From G963665185 sp049723905 (GTDB lineage Bacteria; Desulfobacterota; Desulfovibrionia; Desulfovibrionales; Desulfovibrionaceae), in the NCBI RefSeq assembly GCF_049723905.1, contig NZ_JBJKFD010000001.1, positions 2,294,001 to 2,358,000 on the forward strand: a stretch of DNA of 64,000 nucleotides, in the 5' to 3' direction. Positions 1 to 7,648 of the stretch are shown here, piece by piece. The notes under the pieces were generated by a model. It had not been told where the DNA came from. It did not search any database and saw only the letters and a program-made list of their open reading frames with translations. Position numbers and translations under genes: made by a program. Position 1 is the stretch's first letter. The number at the start of each line of letters is the position of its first letter.

Positions 1-131
1 TGGCCGCCATGGAGCAGCGCTATATTTCGCGCGTGTTGGAATCCGTAAATGGAAATAAAACAGAAGCAGCAAGAATTTTGGGCATAAATCGCTCGTCTTT
101 GTGGCGCAAGCTGAAGGCAGACAAAAATTAG
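1..131 (+). CDS. C-terminal end of a sigma-54-dependent (NtrC-family) regulator, partial
   Basis: Only the last 42 or so codons are in the window; the reading frame is open from base 3 to the TAG at 129-131. The visible peptide contains NKTEAARILGINRSSLWRKL, the Fis-type helix-turn-helix that ends NtrC-family activators, in which the final helix reads enhancer DNA. The AAA+ and receiver or sensor parts lie outside the window. Three copies of a 15-bp dyad begin two bases after the stop codon and a sigma-54 type promoter lies 185 bp downstream, so this regulator is a natural candidate to bind there (inference). The family assignment from the motif is firm; the stimulus cannot be told. Confidence 0.9.
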   Translation, partial: AAMEQRYISRVLESVNGNKTEAARILGINRSSLWRKLKADKN

Positions 132-132
132 C

Positions 133-236
133 GGTGCAAATCGCAACATCGTTGCAAACTGCACCAATACCTCTTTATCCCCCGTATACCAAGGGTCCCG
201 CCAGAACTCAGCGCAGGCTGCGGTGCAAAATGCAAC
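133..236. promoter_or_regulatory. Three copies of a 15-bp dyad, probable activator binding sites
   Basis: GGTGCAAATCGCAAC (133-147), its inverted relative GTTGCAAACTGCACC (151-165) and GGTGCAAAATGCAAC (222-236) share the pattern GGTGCA-N3/4-GCAAC. The pattern is itself an imperfect palindrome (GKTGCA-N3-TGCAMC). They lie 80-180 bp upstream of the sigma-54 type promoter at 315-329, the usual place for enhancer sites. Binding by the regulator ending at 131 is inference. Confidence 0.6.
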
Positions 237-314
237 GCTATCTCAATTCCCCTTCTTAGAACGGAAAATAAACAAACTCTGGAATATCAGGCTCTTAAAA
301 GATAAAAACGAAAC

Positions 315-329
315 TGGCACGCCTCTTGT
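315..329 (+). promoter_or_regulatory. Sigma-54 (-24/-12) promoter candidate
   Basis: TGGCAC-N5-TTGT, with GG at 316-317 and GT at 328-329 and exactly ten bases between. The consensus has GC at -12, so there is one mismatch. The expected transcript would start near 340. No convincing protein gene follows before 913. Confidence 0.6.
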
Positions 330-799
330 ATTAAGTCAAGACATCTCGCCCACGGGCGATGTTCTTTGGAAAGTTAAATCAAATTGCTTACTACCGGTCG
401 GGTGGCAGGATCGTTGAGCGTAATATTTCGTTGTACCAGGGAACTACCTCCCCTTGGTCCCGACTTCAAGGCTTGCCCATGCGTGAAAGTCCTTGATGCG
501 CCAACTGTCCATTGTCCGCCACAGATCAGGGAACGTAATGAACGCCTTTACGTCCTGTCACCCGCCGGAGAGATATCTCCACGCCCCGGACTCAACCCAT
601 CCGGGCGTTTGACAGACTCCCATACTTTGGTCGCTGTCTGTGATCATCCCCATCCTATCCTACTGACACGGGGCTTAACCCACCCCGCTCCCAACGGAGA
701 GAGAGGCCGACCCCACCCCGGCCTCCTCTCCTCCCTTCCTTTTCAAGCCTCTTTTCCTTGCACCCCGTTTTTTCCACAACCTGCTTCCTGTCCCTTTAT
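330..799 (+). other. Non-coding stretch downstream of the sigma-54 promoter; possible structured RNA
   Basis: No reading frame here has a ribosome site and protein-like composition. The stretch holds several small inverted repeats: GGAGA-GATA-TCTCC (567-580), CGCCCCGGA...TCCGGGCG (591-608, one bulge), ACAGAC...GTCTGT (612-641), and a GGCCG...CGGCC hairpin followed by pyrimidines (703-721 and on). It could be a long leader or a small RNA under sigma-54 control; neither is shown. Confidence 0.3.
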
Positions 800-813
800 T
801 TGACTCAAATCAA
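800..813. promoter_or_regulatory. FNR/CRP-family box upstream of the membrane FeS protein gene
   Basis: TTGACTCAAATCAA matches the FNR-type consensus TTGAT-N4-ATCAA at nine of ten defined positions. It lies 100 bp before the gene at 913. A perfect version sits upstream of the formate dehydrogenase genes at 61121-61134. Confidence 0.55.
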
Positions 814-912
814 AGACACATTTCCTCTTTTTCCGTACGCTCTTCCCTGAAACAAACCTGCTTTTTACTGCCCCCCGCAGTGCAACTCCAGCAAATCGTT
901 CAGGGAAACGTA

Positions 913-2262
913 ATGCCCCACAGCCTGCTCCGCCTTTTCATCTGCCTCAACTGCCTGCTGACCGGAGCGCACTTTCTGCATGCCGGAGAACAAGGCCTGG
1001 CAATCGCCTGTGCGGGCCTCGGCCTTGGGGCCTTCTGCCGTGCGGACTGGCTCCGGCCTGTCCTGGCCGTATTCTTTCTGACTTCTTCCATAGTATGGAC
1101 CGACACCGGCGCGGAACTTGTCCGCTTTCGGGCAACTGCGGGGCTGCCCTGGACCCGCCTGCTTTTCATCATGGCCTGTCTGTGCGCCTCGGCTCTGGCC
1201 GCAGCTGCCGCGCTCTGCACTTCCCTGAGGAAAAAAACCTTCCCTCTGATCACTGCCCACGGGCGGCTCCGGTCCCTGGTCTTTCTTGGAATAGCCGTGC
1301 TGCTGCTTATTGCCCGCAGCAAAACGCCCTTTCCCATCCTGCTGGCCGACCGTTATCCAACCGGAAACTCTGGGGGCTCCGGCTGGGGAGGCCTGGAAAT
1401 ATTTTGTCTGGCCCTGTATGGGCAATGGCTGGCCGCCCGGCTGATCAATCCCACCCGCCGTCCCGGTGCAGGGGGCCTGCGCCCCATCATCTGGGCCGGG
1501 TTCTCCGCAGTCTTTTTTGTACAGCTTTTCCTGGGGCTGGCCGGCATGGAGCAAATGCTTATGACTGGCAAACTTCACCTGCCCGTGCCCGCCCTTATTG
1601 TCGCAGGCCCGCTGTACCGGGGAGGTGGGCTGTTCATGCCCATCCTGCTGGGCGTTTCCGTGCTGCTTCTCGGCCCGGCCTGGTGCAGCCACCTGTGCTA
1701 CATCGGAGCCTGGGACGACTTGGCTTCCCGGCGCAAAAAAACACCTCGCGCGTTATCACCCCGCCTGGCCCGCCTCATCAAATGGTCGCGGCTGGTCATA
1801 CTTATCCTTGTCTGCGCAACGGCCCTCGGCCTTCGCGCTGCCGGCGTCCCCGGCACCACAGCAATCTGGCCCGCAGCCATTTTCGGGATCATCGGACTGG
1901 GCGTGATGTTCTTCCTTTCCCGCCGCTGGGGCTTCATGGCGCACTGCACATTGTTCTGCCCCATTGGCTGGCTCACAACCACCCTGGGCCGGATATCCCC
2001 CTGGCGCATGGACATGGGGCAGGACTGCACCCACTGCGGCGCATGCTCCCGCGCCTGCCGCTACGCCGCGCTCACACCCGATGCCATTATGCGGGGAAAG
2101 CCTGGCCCCACCTGTACCCTGTGCGGCGATTGCGTGGCCGCCTGCCCGCACAGCACCATGCACTATACATTATATGGAGGCTGTGCTTCCATTGCACGGC
2201 CGGTCTTTGTCGGGCTGGTGGTTATTCTGCACGCCGTTTTCCTGGCAACGGCCCGCATCTGA
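913..2262 (+). CDS. NapH/CcoG-like membrane protein with two [4Fe-4S] clusters
   Basis: Predicted polytopic membrane electron-transfer protein of 449 aa. The N-terminal third is almost all hydrophobic helices. The middle carries the two loop motifs typical of NapH/NosR/CcoG proteins, WCSHLC and HCTLFCPIGW. The C-terminal region has a ferredoxin pair, CTHCGACSRAC then CTLCGDCVAACP, followed by one last transmembrane helix. The ATG at 913 is preferred because AGGGA lies seven bases upstream; an in-frame GTG at 880 has no such site. The gene stands alone, with an FNR-type box about 100 bp upstream, which suits an anaerobic redox role moving electrons between quinols and a periplasmic or cytoplasmic partner. 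The partner is not in the window. Family assignment is good, exact function unknown. Confidence 0.75.
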   Translation: MPHSLLRLFICLNCLLTGAHFLHAGEQGLAIACAGLGLGAFCRADWLRPVLAVFFLTSSIVWTDTGAELVRFRATAGLPWTRLLFIMACLCASALAAAAALCTSLRKKTFPLITAHGRLRSLVFLGIAVLLLIARSKTPFPILLADRYPTGNSGGSGWGGLEIFCLALYGQWLAARLINPTRRPGAGGLRPIIWAGFSAVFFVQLFLGLAGMEQMLMTGKLHLPVPALIVAGPLYRGGGLFMPILLGVSVLLLGPAWCSHLCYIGAWDDLASRRKKTPRALSPRLARLIKWSRLVILILVCATALGLRAAGVPGTTAIWPAAIFGIIGLGVMFFLSRRWGFMAHCTLFCPIGWLTTTLGRISPWRMDMGQDCTHCGACSRACRYAALTPDAIMRGKPGPTCTLCGDCVAACPHSTMHYTLYGGCASIARPVFVGLVVILHAVFLATARI

Positions 2263-2301
2263 ACTTTCCACAAGGAGATTGCCCCAGCTGGTGGAAGGCA
2301 G

Positions 2302-2357
2302 CCTTGGACTTTTCCGCCCAATCTATTTTCCAGCGCAAGGGCGAGAAAAAGTCCAGG
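2302..2357 (+). terminator. Probable terminator after the membrane FeS gene
   Basis: An imperfect stem pairs CCTTGGACTTTTCCGCCC with GGGCGAGAAAAAGTCCAGG, followed about ten bases later by a run of seven T. It lies 40 bp after the stop at 2262. The rest of the 333-bp gap to 2596 shows nothing else recognisable. Confidence 0.45.
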
Positions 2358-2595
2358 CAGAAGCTGTTTTTTTGTACGCGAGAAGTTGAAAAGTATCGCG
2401 GCAACCAGGCTCATATGCCTTTTTCTACAGCTCCAAAAAATATATAGCAGTCCCAGCGTATTATTTTCTCCTTCCAGCCCTTGAACACGACGACAAAAAA
2501 GTGAAGAATGCGCGCGTTTCGATTCGGTTCCCAACGCATCGATTCCGCGAGGGCCAACAGGCCCCGTTGCCACCCCAAAAGCACGCGGAGACCCA

Positions 2596-3963
2596 ATGTC
2601 CACTCCCACTCCCAACGGAAACCGGGAACATGCATATGTTCCCGATTCCGCCCTGGCCACCGACCTCTACGAACTGACTATGCTCCAGGCGTACTGGCGC
2701 GAGTCCATGTTCGACACGGCGGTGTTCAGCCTTTTTCCCTGGCGGCTGCCCAATAACCGCAACTACCTTGTGGCCTGCGGGCTGGCCGAAGTTCTGAATT
2801 ATCTCGAAAATCTTCATTTCCGGCCCGACGAAATCGACTATCTGCACTCCCTGGGCACGTTTAGCGAGGACTTCCTGGTCTGGCTCAAGGATTTCCGGTT
2901 TACCGGAAACGTCTACGCCATGGCCGAGGGCACCCCGTTCTTCCCCCTGGAACCTGTGCTGGAAATAGAAGCCCCCATGCCCCAGGCCCAGCTGGTGGAA
3001 ACGTTCGTAATGAACCAGATCCACATCCAGACCGTGCTTGCCACCAAAGGCGCACGGGTGATGCAGGCGGCGGACGGCAGGCCGGTGTTCGACTTCGGCC
3101 TGCGCCGGGCCCACGGCCTGGACGCCGGGCTCAAGGGCGCACGCGCCTACCACGTGGCCGGGTTGAGCGGCACCAGCCACACCCAGGCCGGACAGATTTA
3201 CGGAATGCCCGTTACCGGCACCCTGGCCCACAGCTACATCCAGGCCCATGGCTCGGAAATGGACGCCATGCGCCGCTTTACCGAGTGCTACCCGGACACC
3301 ATCCTGCTGCTGGACACCTACGACGCCATGGCCGGAGTGGACAAGGTCATCGCTTTGGCCAAGGAAATGGGCGACGCCTTCCGCATCAAGGCCGTGCGCC
3401 TGGATTCCGGCAATCTGCCCGAGCTGACCCGCCAGACCCGCGAAAAGCTGGACAAGGCCGGGCTTTCCCAGGTCGGCATCGTGCTCAGCGGCGGGCTGGA
3501 CGAATACGCCATTTCCGACCTGCTGGCCCAGGGCACGCCCGTGGACAGCTTTGGCGTGGGCTCGCGCATGGCCGTATCCAGCGATGCTCCCGGCATAGAC
3601 CTCTCCTACAAGTTGGCAGCCTACGCCGGTGAGGGACGGGTGAAAAACGCCGGGAAAAAGCAGAGCTATCCGGGCCGCAAGCAGGTGTTCCGCATGACAG
3701 AAAACGGGAAGGCCCTCGGCGACGTGGTGGCCAGAGCCGACGAGGACTGTCCGGGCAGGCCCCTGCTCCAGCAGGTCATGCGCGACGGAAAAATACTTCC
3801 CGGACTGCCCGACCACCATCAGGCCCGGCAAAACTTTGCAGAAGAAAAAAAACTGCTGCCCGGCGAACTGCTTTCCCTGACGGGCAGCGCGCATTATCCG
3901 GTCACCATAAGCCAGGCCTTGGAAGAAACCCGTCGGCAGATCCTGCAACGGGCCAAATCCTGA
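2596..3963 (+). CDS. pncB: Nicotinate phosphoribosyltransferase
   Basis: 455 aa. Converts nicotinate and PRPP to nicotinate mononucleotide in the NAD salvage (Preiss-Handler) route; cytosolic. Family signatures are clear: TDLYELTMLQAYW near the N-terminus (about residue 18), FDFGLRRAHG around 158, GTSHTQAG and GTLAHSYIQAHGSE around 190-215, LLLDTYD near 235, and the phosphate-binding VRLDSGNL and LSGGLDEY segments around 270-300. The length fits the bacterial enzyme. ATG at 2596 has GGAG eight bases upstream. Monocistronic, ended by a strong bidirectional terminator at 3987-4020. Confidence 0.95.
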   Translation: MSTPTPNGNREHAYVPDSALATDLYELTMLQAYWRESMFDTAVFSLFPWRLPNNRNYLVACGLAEVLNYLENLHFRPDEIDYLHSLGTFSEDFLVWLKDFRFTGNVYAMAEGTPFFPLEPVLEIEAPMPQAQLVETFVMNQIHIQTVLATKGARVMQAADGRPVFDFGLRRAHGLDAGLKGARAYHVAGLSGTSHTQAGQIYGMPVTGTLAHSYIQAHGSEMDAMRRFTECYPDTILLLDTYDAMAGVDKVIALAKEMGDAFRIKAVRLDSGNLPELTRQTREKLDKAGLSQVGIVLSGGLDEYAISDLLAQGTPVDSFGVGSRMAVSSDAPGIDLSYKLAAYAGEGRVKNAGKKQSYPGRKQVFRMTENGKALGDVVARADEDCPGRPLLQQVMRDGKILPGLPDHHQARQNFAEEKKLLPGELLSLTGSAHYPVTISQALEETRRQILQRAKS

Positions 3964-3986
3964 ACCTCGATTCGCCACTCGATAAA

Positions 3987-4020
3987 AAAAATCCCCGGAG
4001 AGATTCTCTTCGGGGATTTT
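3987..4020. terminator. Bidirectional intrinsic terminator
   Basis: AAATCCCCG-g-AGAG...CTCT-t-CGGGGATTTT: a long stem with A-run on one side and T-run on the other, lying between the convergent pncB and metallo-beta-lactamase genes. Confidence 0.9.
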
Positions 4021-4059
4021 CGTTTTTCTGCAAATGAAATCGAACGGATTGTCAGCCGT

Positions 4060-4798
4060 TTATTGCCTCTGTAGTCGGGAGAGCAGATCATCCATGGCGG
4101 CATTGTCGCTATTGTCCATCATCCCCCCATGGTAACAAAAAATACTGGTTGGTTTGAGTTCCCAAATCTCATGTATTGTTTGGACACATCTGTCCATATC
4201 CAGCGTGAATTGGGGATTGGCAATGGAGAGTTCGCCATGTTCCACGGCAAGGGAATCTCCGGCGATAAAAGACCGTGAGCTGTGAACGAAGAGGGAAATG
4301 TGGCCCGGTGTATGGCCGAAAGTGGGCAGTATGGTTATATCGTCGTTGAAATCTTCGGGCTGCGCCGGGACGGTTTTGTCAATGGCGCACGGCTCTATGG
4401 TTTGCAGATACCCGAGAAATTCCTCTCCCCATTGCAACGCTTCTCCCGAAAGGGTTTTGTTGTATTCCCTTGCCTGGACAATGCGCAGGGATTCTTTTTT
4501 TCCAGAAATATAGGGCGCTTCAATTTCACTTGAAATGACAGTGATTCCCTTGTTTCTGCGCTTGATCGCTGCCAGTGACCCGACATGGTCGTGGTCCTGG
4601 TGGCTGACGATGATATGAGTGACGCCCATCAAAGGAGCAGCCATGGCGGCCCAATGCTTCCTCAAGCTGGTCGATCTGCCGGGGCAGACAGGCGTCGAAG
4701 AGGAGGACCGATGTCTTTGTCGTGAGAAGAGTCGGATAAATGGTGATCTGTTCGCTTCCGATCACTTGCGTGATCTCAAGGGGGATGATCGTTGTCAT
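4060..4798 (-). pseudogene. Metallo-beta-lactamase-fold hydrolase gene interrupted by a frameshift
   Basis: Two minus-strand frames together give one MBL-fold protein. The N-terminal part (from ATG at 4798: MTTIIPLEITQVIGSEQ...) runs to ALGRHG. The rest continues in another frame with GVTHIIVSHQDHDHVGSLAA (the HxHxDH zinc site, here HQDHDH), FGHTPGHISLF and YHGG, ending at 4060. Reading across, a single extra G in the GGG at 4625-4627 (CCC on the plus strand) restores a continuous protein of about 245 aa. It is either a true frameshift or a sequence error in a homopolymer. The start is uncertain because no good ribosome site precedes 4798. Neighbours on the same strand are another MBL hydrolase, a nitroreductase and the TGA-containing small ORF. 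Confidence 0.75.
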
Positions 4799-5010
4799 GG
4801 AGAAACCATCGTCTTGCTCGGGTGTCTGGTCTGCCCCAAGGGCTTCCAACAAAATAACAGGTAGTGCCGAAGCTCTTTGGTGGCGATGAGTTGCCACAAT
4901 GCTCTTAGGCCATTTCCGGTAGCCCCCCAAATGCCGTGGGAGGCCATCTGGTACAGCCCCTTCTTTTTGAGTCGAAATCGTATCCGAAACTGTGCGGACA
5001 AGGGCGGGGA

Positions 5011-5050
5011 AGCCTCGGCCGTGGTGGCCTGGAACGACCCGGCCGAGGCT
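5011..5050 (-). terminator. 11-bp perfect stem downstream of the TGA-containing ORF
   Basis: AGCCTCGGCCG pairs perfectly with CGGCCGAGGCT across an 18-base loop, 25 bp past the stop of the 5075-5353 gene on the minus strand. It lacks a T-run, so it may be a transcript-end stabiliser rather than a classic terminator. From 4799 to 5010 I see only degenerate reading frames. Confidence 0.45.
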
Positions 5051-5074
5051 GTAACAGCAAACTGCGCTTCCTTG

Positions 5075-5353
5075 TTATTCTCCACCACCGGGCTGTTTCC
5101 GGCCCGTGCGCGTGAATTCAAGGCGCAAGTGGTCGGGCTCATCAAAGACTTCCCACGTCCACCCGCTTTCCGAGGGAACATGGTAGGCCACCTGCTTGAG
5201 CAGGCGTTTGTCGATGAGCGCCGTAAAACTGTCGCCAGCCGAATAGAACCGGGTGTACCACCCGATCTCCAGACCGACGCCTCAGCACTTGCCGCGCTGG
5301 TCCACCACCATTTTTTCGGGCGGGGTGGTTTCCGCCTTTTTGCGCAGAGACAT
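5075..5353 (-). CDS. Candidate small selenoprotein with in-frame TGA (Cys-Sec motif)
   Basis: Read through TGA at 5282-5284, this frame gives 92 residues with the motif RGKC-U-GVGLEIGWYTRF, where U is residue 24. The 68 codons after the TGA keep the GC-rich third positions of neighbouring genes, are free of other stops, and encode a plausible soluble sequence (WTWEVFDEPDHLRLEF near the end). The ATG at 5353 has GGAG seven bases upstream and begins 13 bp after the stop of the MBL hydrolase, so it fits the nitroreductase-hydrolase operon. A hairpin matching the bacterial SECIS pattern starts just after the TGA (see 5245-5268). I do not recognise the family. Adjacent Cys-Sec suggests redox or thiol chemistry (inference). 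Alternative: a Cys or Trp codon mutated to stop, a view supported by the frameshifted neighbour. Confidence 0.5.
5245..5268 (-). promoter_or_regulatory. SECIS-like hairpin downstream of in-frame TGA
   Basis: Counting from the base after TGA, bases 18-23 (CGGGUG) pair with 27-32 (CACCCG) around a 3-base loop GUA. The stem extends below through AGAU/GUUCU with one bulged base. The apical loop starts with G at 24 nt from the UGA, inside the roughly 16-37 nt window and with the loop G described for bacterial SECIS elements. Confidence 0.5.
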
Positions 5354-5366
5354 TTCTTGCTCCGGT

Positions 5367-6005
5367 TTACAGACGCACGTACGGATTATGCGCCTTTTCA
5401 TCTCCCACCGTGGTATCGATCATATGGCCGGGGTGAACCACCGTTGCCCCGGGCAGGGTGTAGATGACCTCGCGGATGGATTTTTCCAGCACGGCTTGGT
5501 CGCCGCCATACAGGTCGCTCCGGCCGATGCTCCGGTAAAAGAGCACGTCGCCGCAGAACAGACGTCCCGCTTCCGGAAAATGATAGGACAGGCTGCCCTG
5601 GGAATGTCCGGGCGTGTGCAGGGCGTGGCAGGGCTGGCCCAGCAGCTCGAAGGTTCCCGGCTCAATGAGCGTCCGCTCAAACGGCTCCACCCTGGGAAGT
5701 CCCATCATTCCGCCACTGCCGATGTCCATTGTCATCAGCACCTCGTCCCCCTTGGGAGACCAGATATCCACGTCGGTCAGCCGCTTCAGTTCGGCGCACC
5801 CCAGCACATGGTCGAAATGCATGTGCGTCACCAGAATGCGGTCCAGCTTCAGGTTCTTTTCCTTGAGAAAGGCAACCACAGCCGAAGGTTCGCCACCGGG
5901 ATCGACAACAATTGCATGGCCGTCCCGCCAGGCTACATGACAGTTCGTTTCCAGAGGGCCGAGGTGAAGGGTCTCGACCTGAATGGGAAGGGGAAATGCA
6001 GACAT
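5367..6005 (-). CDS. MBL-fold hydrolase, glyoxalase II-like
   Basis: 212 aa cytosolic metallo-hydrolase. Zinc-ligand motifs are in order: THMHFDH (about residue 60), HTPGHSQGS (about 130), the metal-bridging Asp in LFCGDVLF (about 150) and a late VVHPGH (about 193). This compact layout matches the YcbL/GloB-type thioester hydrolases; the substrate is not shown. Its ATG overlaps the stop of the upstream nitroreductase by one base (TAATG), so the two are translationally coupled. A small TGA-containing ORF follows after 13 bp, making a likely three-gene operon. Confidence 0.85.
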   Translation of the reverse strand: MSAFPLPIQVETLHLGPLETNCHVAWRDGHAIVVDPGGEPSAVVAFLKEKNLKLDRILVTHMHFDHVLGCAELKRLTDVDIWSPKGDEVLMTMDIGSGGMMGLPRVEPFERTLIEPGTFELLGQPCHALHTPGHSQGSLSYHFPEAGRLFCGDVLFYRSIGRSDLYGGDQAVLEKSIREVIYTLPGATVVHPGHMIDTTVGDEKAHNPYVRL

Positions 6006-6523
6006 TATATTTTCTCCAGTAAAAGCTCGGACAATGGTTTCCGGTCGGAAGAGCCCTTTTGGGCGGGGTGTCCGGCCACAATCACCGTCATAAGTTCATA
6101 GGCGTCCGCATCCAGCCCCAGTGCGGGCAGGACCTCGGCCTCCTGATTGATTATCTCGCCCAGCCAGACCGCGCCCAGGCCAAGGCCATGGATGGCCAGC
6201 AGCATATTTTGTATGCATGCCCCCGCGCCCTGGTAGTCCTTGCGCGGACTGTACATGGCGGCCTTGTCCAAAAGCACCACGAACAGGGTATCGCCCCCGC
6301 GCAGAACATGGCTGTATTTGGTCAGCCCGGCCAGTGCCTCGCACCGTTCATCCCCGGAGCGGAGAACCAGAAAACGCCAGGGCTGGTTGTTCATCCCGCT
6401 GGGGGCCCAGCGTCCGGCTTCGAGAACGGCCAGAATTTCGTCGTTGGTCAGCGCTTCATCCGTAAACTTGCGGATACTGCGCCTTTGCCTCAGAGCATCG
6501 AGTAGTATTGTGCGTTCATCCAT
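6005..6523 (-). CDS. Nitroreductase-family flavoprotein
   Basis: 172 aa, FMN-dependent nitroreductase fold. RRSIRKFTDEAL near the N-terminus binds FMN phosphate; APSGMNNQPWRF (about residue 41) is the usual flavin and dimer-interface loop; GLGAVWLGE (about 118) and VIVAGHPAQ (about 148) complete the family pattern. It reduces nitro, quinone or similar acceptors with NAD(P)H; the physiological substrate is unknown. First gene of a minus-strand operon with the MBL hydrolase (one-base overlap). The 167-bp gap to queD holds the divergent promoters. Confidence 0.85.
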   Translation of the reverse strand: MDERTILLDALRQRRSIRKFTDEALTNDEILAVLEAGRWAPSGMNNQPWRFLVLRSGDERCEALAGLTKYSHVLRGGDTLFVVLLDKAAMYSPRKDYQGAGACIQNMLLAIHGLGLGAVWLGEIINQEAEVLPALGLDADAYELMTVIVAGHPAQKGSSDRKPLSELLLEKI

Positions 6524-6690
6524 CGGTTTTATGTATCAGAGCCGCTACGGGCGGGCAAGAAATGGCACCCTGTACCGGCCACTTGCCAGCCCGGCCCGTG
6601 TAATACTACATTGGCCCGGAACAAAAGACCGCTGCCGGTTTTGCATTCCAGGCAACGGCCGGGGCAGCGTTTAACCCATACGGAGAACAC

Positions 6691-7074
6691 ATGGCGGGCC
6701 ATTATCGCCTTACCGTGGTGCGGGAATTTTCCGCATCCCACCAGATAGAAAACTATTGCGGCAAATGCGAGGAACTGCACGGCCACAACTTCGGCGTGGA
6801 GGTCGTGGTGCAGGGGGAAAATCCCGATCCGTCCACAGGCATGCTGCTGGACTTCAAGATACTCAAGAAGACCACGGACGACGTCCTCGACACCCTGGAC
6901 CACAAACATCTGAACAAGCTGGAAATCTTCAAAGGCATCAGTCCGTCCAGCGAGCACATCGCCCGGTATGTGTTCGGGGAGATCAAAGCCCGGCTGGCCG
7001 CCTACGATGTGGTCCTGCAGGAAGTCACTGTTTCGGAAAAAGCCGGACAGTCCGCCACCTATTACGAAGACTGA
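6691..7074 (+). CDS. queD: 6-carboxytetrahydropterin synthase (QueD/PTPS family)
   Basis: 127 aa. Makes 6-carboxy-5,6,7,8-tetrahydropterin from dihydroneopterin triphosphate in queuosine (preQ0) synthesis; cytosolic. FSASHQIENYCGKCEELHGHNF (zinc histidines His-17, His-36 and His-38 by position, and the catalytic Cys region) and LLDFKILKK are diagnostic, as is the late Glu in VTVSEKAG. The CxxxHGH arrangement is that of QueD rather than eukaryotic PTPS. It is followed eight bases later by dtd, so the two tRNA-related genes form an operon. Confidence 0.9.
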   Translation: MAGHYRLTVVREFSASHQIENYCGKCEELHGHNFGVEVVVQGENPDPSTGMLLDFKILKKTTDDVLDTLDHKHLNKLEIFKGISPSSEHIARYVFGEIKARLAAYDVVLQEVTVSEKAGQSATYYED

Positions 7075-7082
7075 GGTCTGTG

Positions 7083-7553
7083 ATGCGCCTTTTATTGCAA
7101 CGGGTACGCAGCGCGCGTGTGGATGTGAAGGAACGCACCGTGGGCCGGATAGACGCCGGACTGCTGGTGCTGGCCGGTTTCGGCCCGGACGACGGGCCCG
7201 ACGCCTGGGAATCCACGCCCTGGCAACGCACGGTGGACAAGATGCTGGACCTGCGCATCTTTCCCGATGCCCAGGACAAGATGAACCTGAGCATCAAGGA
7301 ATACGGCGGAAGCATCCTGTGTGTTTCGCAATTCACGCTATACGCGGACTGCCGCCGGGGGCGCAGACCGTCCTTCTCATCAGCTGCAGCCCCCGACGTG
7401 GCCGAAGCCCTGTACGGACAATTGCTCACCGACCTGGAACGGGCCATGCCCGGCCGGGTGGAGCGGGGCGAATTCGGCGCAATGATGGACGTCTCCCTGG
7501 TCAATTGGGGACCGGTCACCATCATGCTGGACAGCCAGATGTTCGAGAGTTGA
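7083..7553 (+). CDS. dtd: D-aminoacyl-tRNA deacylase
   Basis: 156 aa. Hydrolyses D-amino acids mischarged on tRNA (chiral proofreading); cytosolic dimer. Begins MRLLLQRVRSARVDV and carries the SQFTLYADCRRGRRPSF signature (about residue 80) and, at the C-terminus, NWGPVTI, a variant of the usual NDGPVT (cross-subunit Gly-cisPro region). The ATG at 7083 lies eight bases after the queD stop with GAGG upstream. The Trp in NWGPVT instead of Asp is mildly unusual but the catalytic Gly-Pro is kept. Confidence 0.92.
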   Translation: MRLLLQRVRSARVDVKERTVGRIDAGLLVLAGFGPDDGPDAWESTPWQRTVDKMLDLRIFPDAQDKMNLSIKEYGGSILCVSQFTLYADCRRGRRPSFSSAAAPDVAEALYGQLLTDLERAMPGRVERGEFGAMMDVSLVNWGPVTIMLDSQMFES

Positions 7554-7648
7554 CACAAGACACGCTGACGGCGATTATGCATGCACGTAAAAGAGCATGA
7601 CGGGCATATGCCGCTCCATGGCCGCAAGCCTTGCAATTAGAGGAAACC

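Noticed and set aside
384..803. 139-codon plus-strand frame in the first spacer
   Set aside because: Starts at a TTG without a ribosome site; composition is Pro/Arg/His-rich with no family pattern. Treated as non-coding.
2461..3978. Long minus-strand frame over pncB
   Set aside because: It is antisense to the clear pncB gene and its protein is a His/Gly-rich mirror artefact of GC-rich codons.
4877..5467. 196-codon plus-strand frame across the TGA-containing ORF
   Set aside because: No ribosome site; the minus strand has better start, spacing and coding character. Kept only as a caution about the selenoprotein call.
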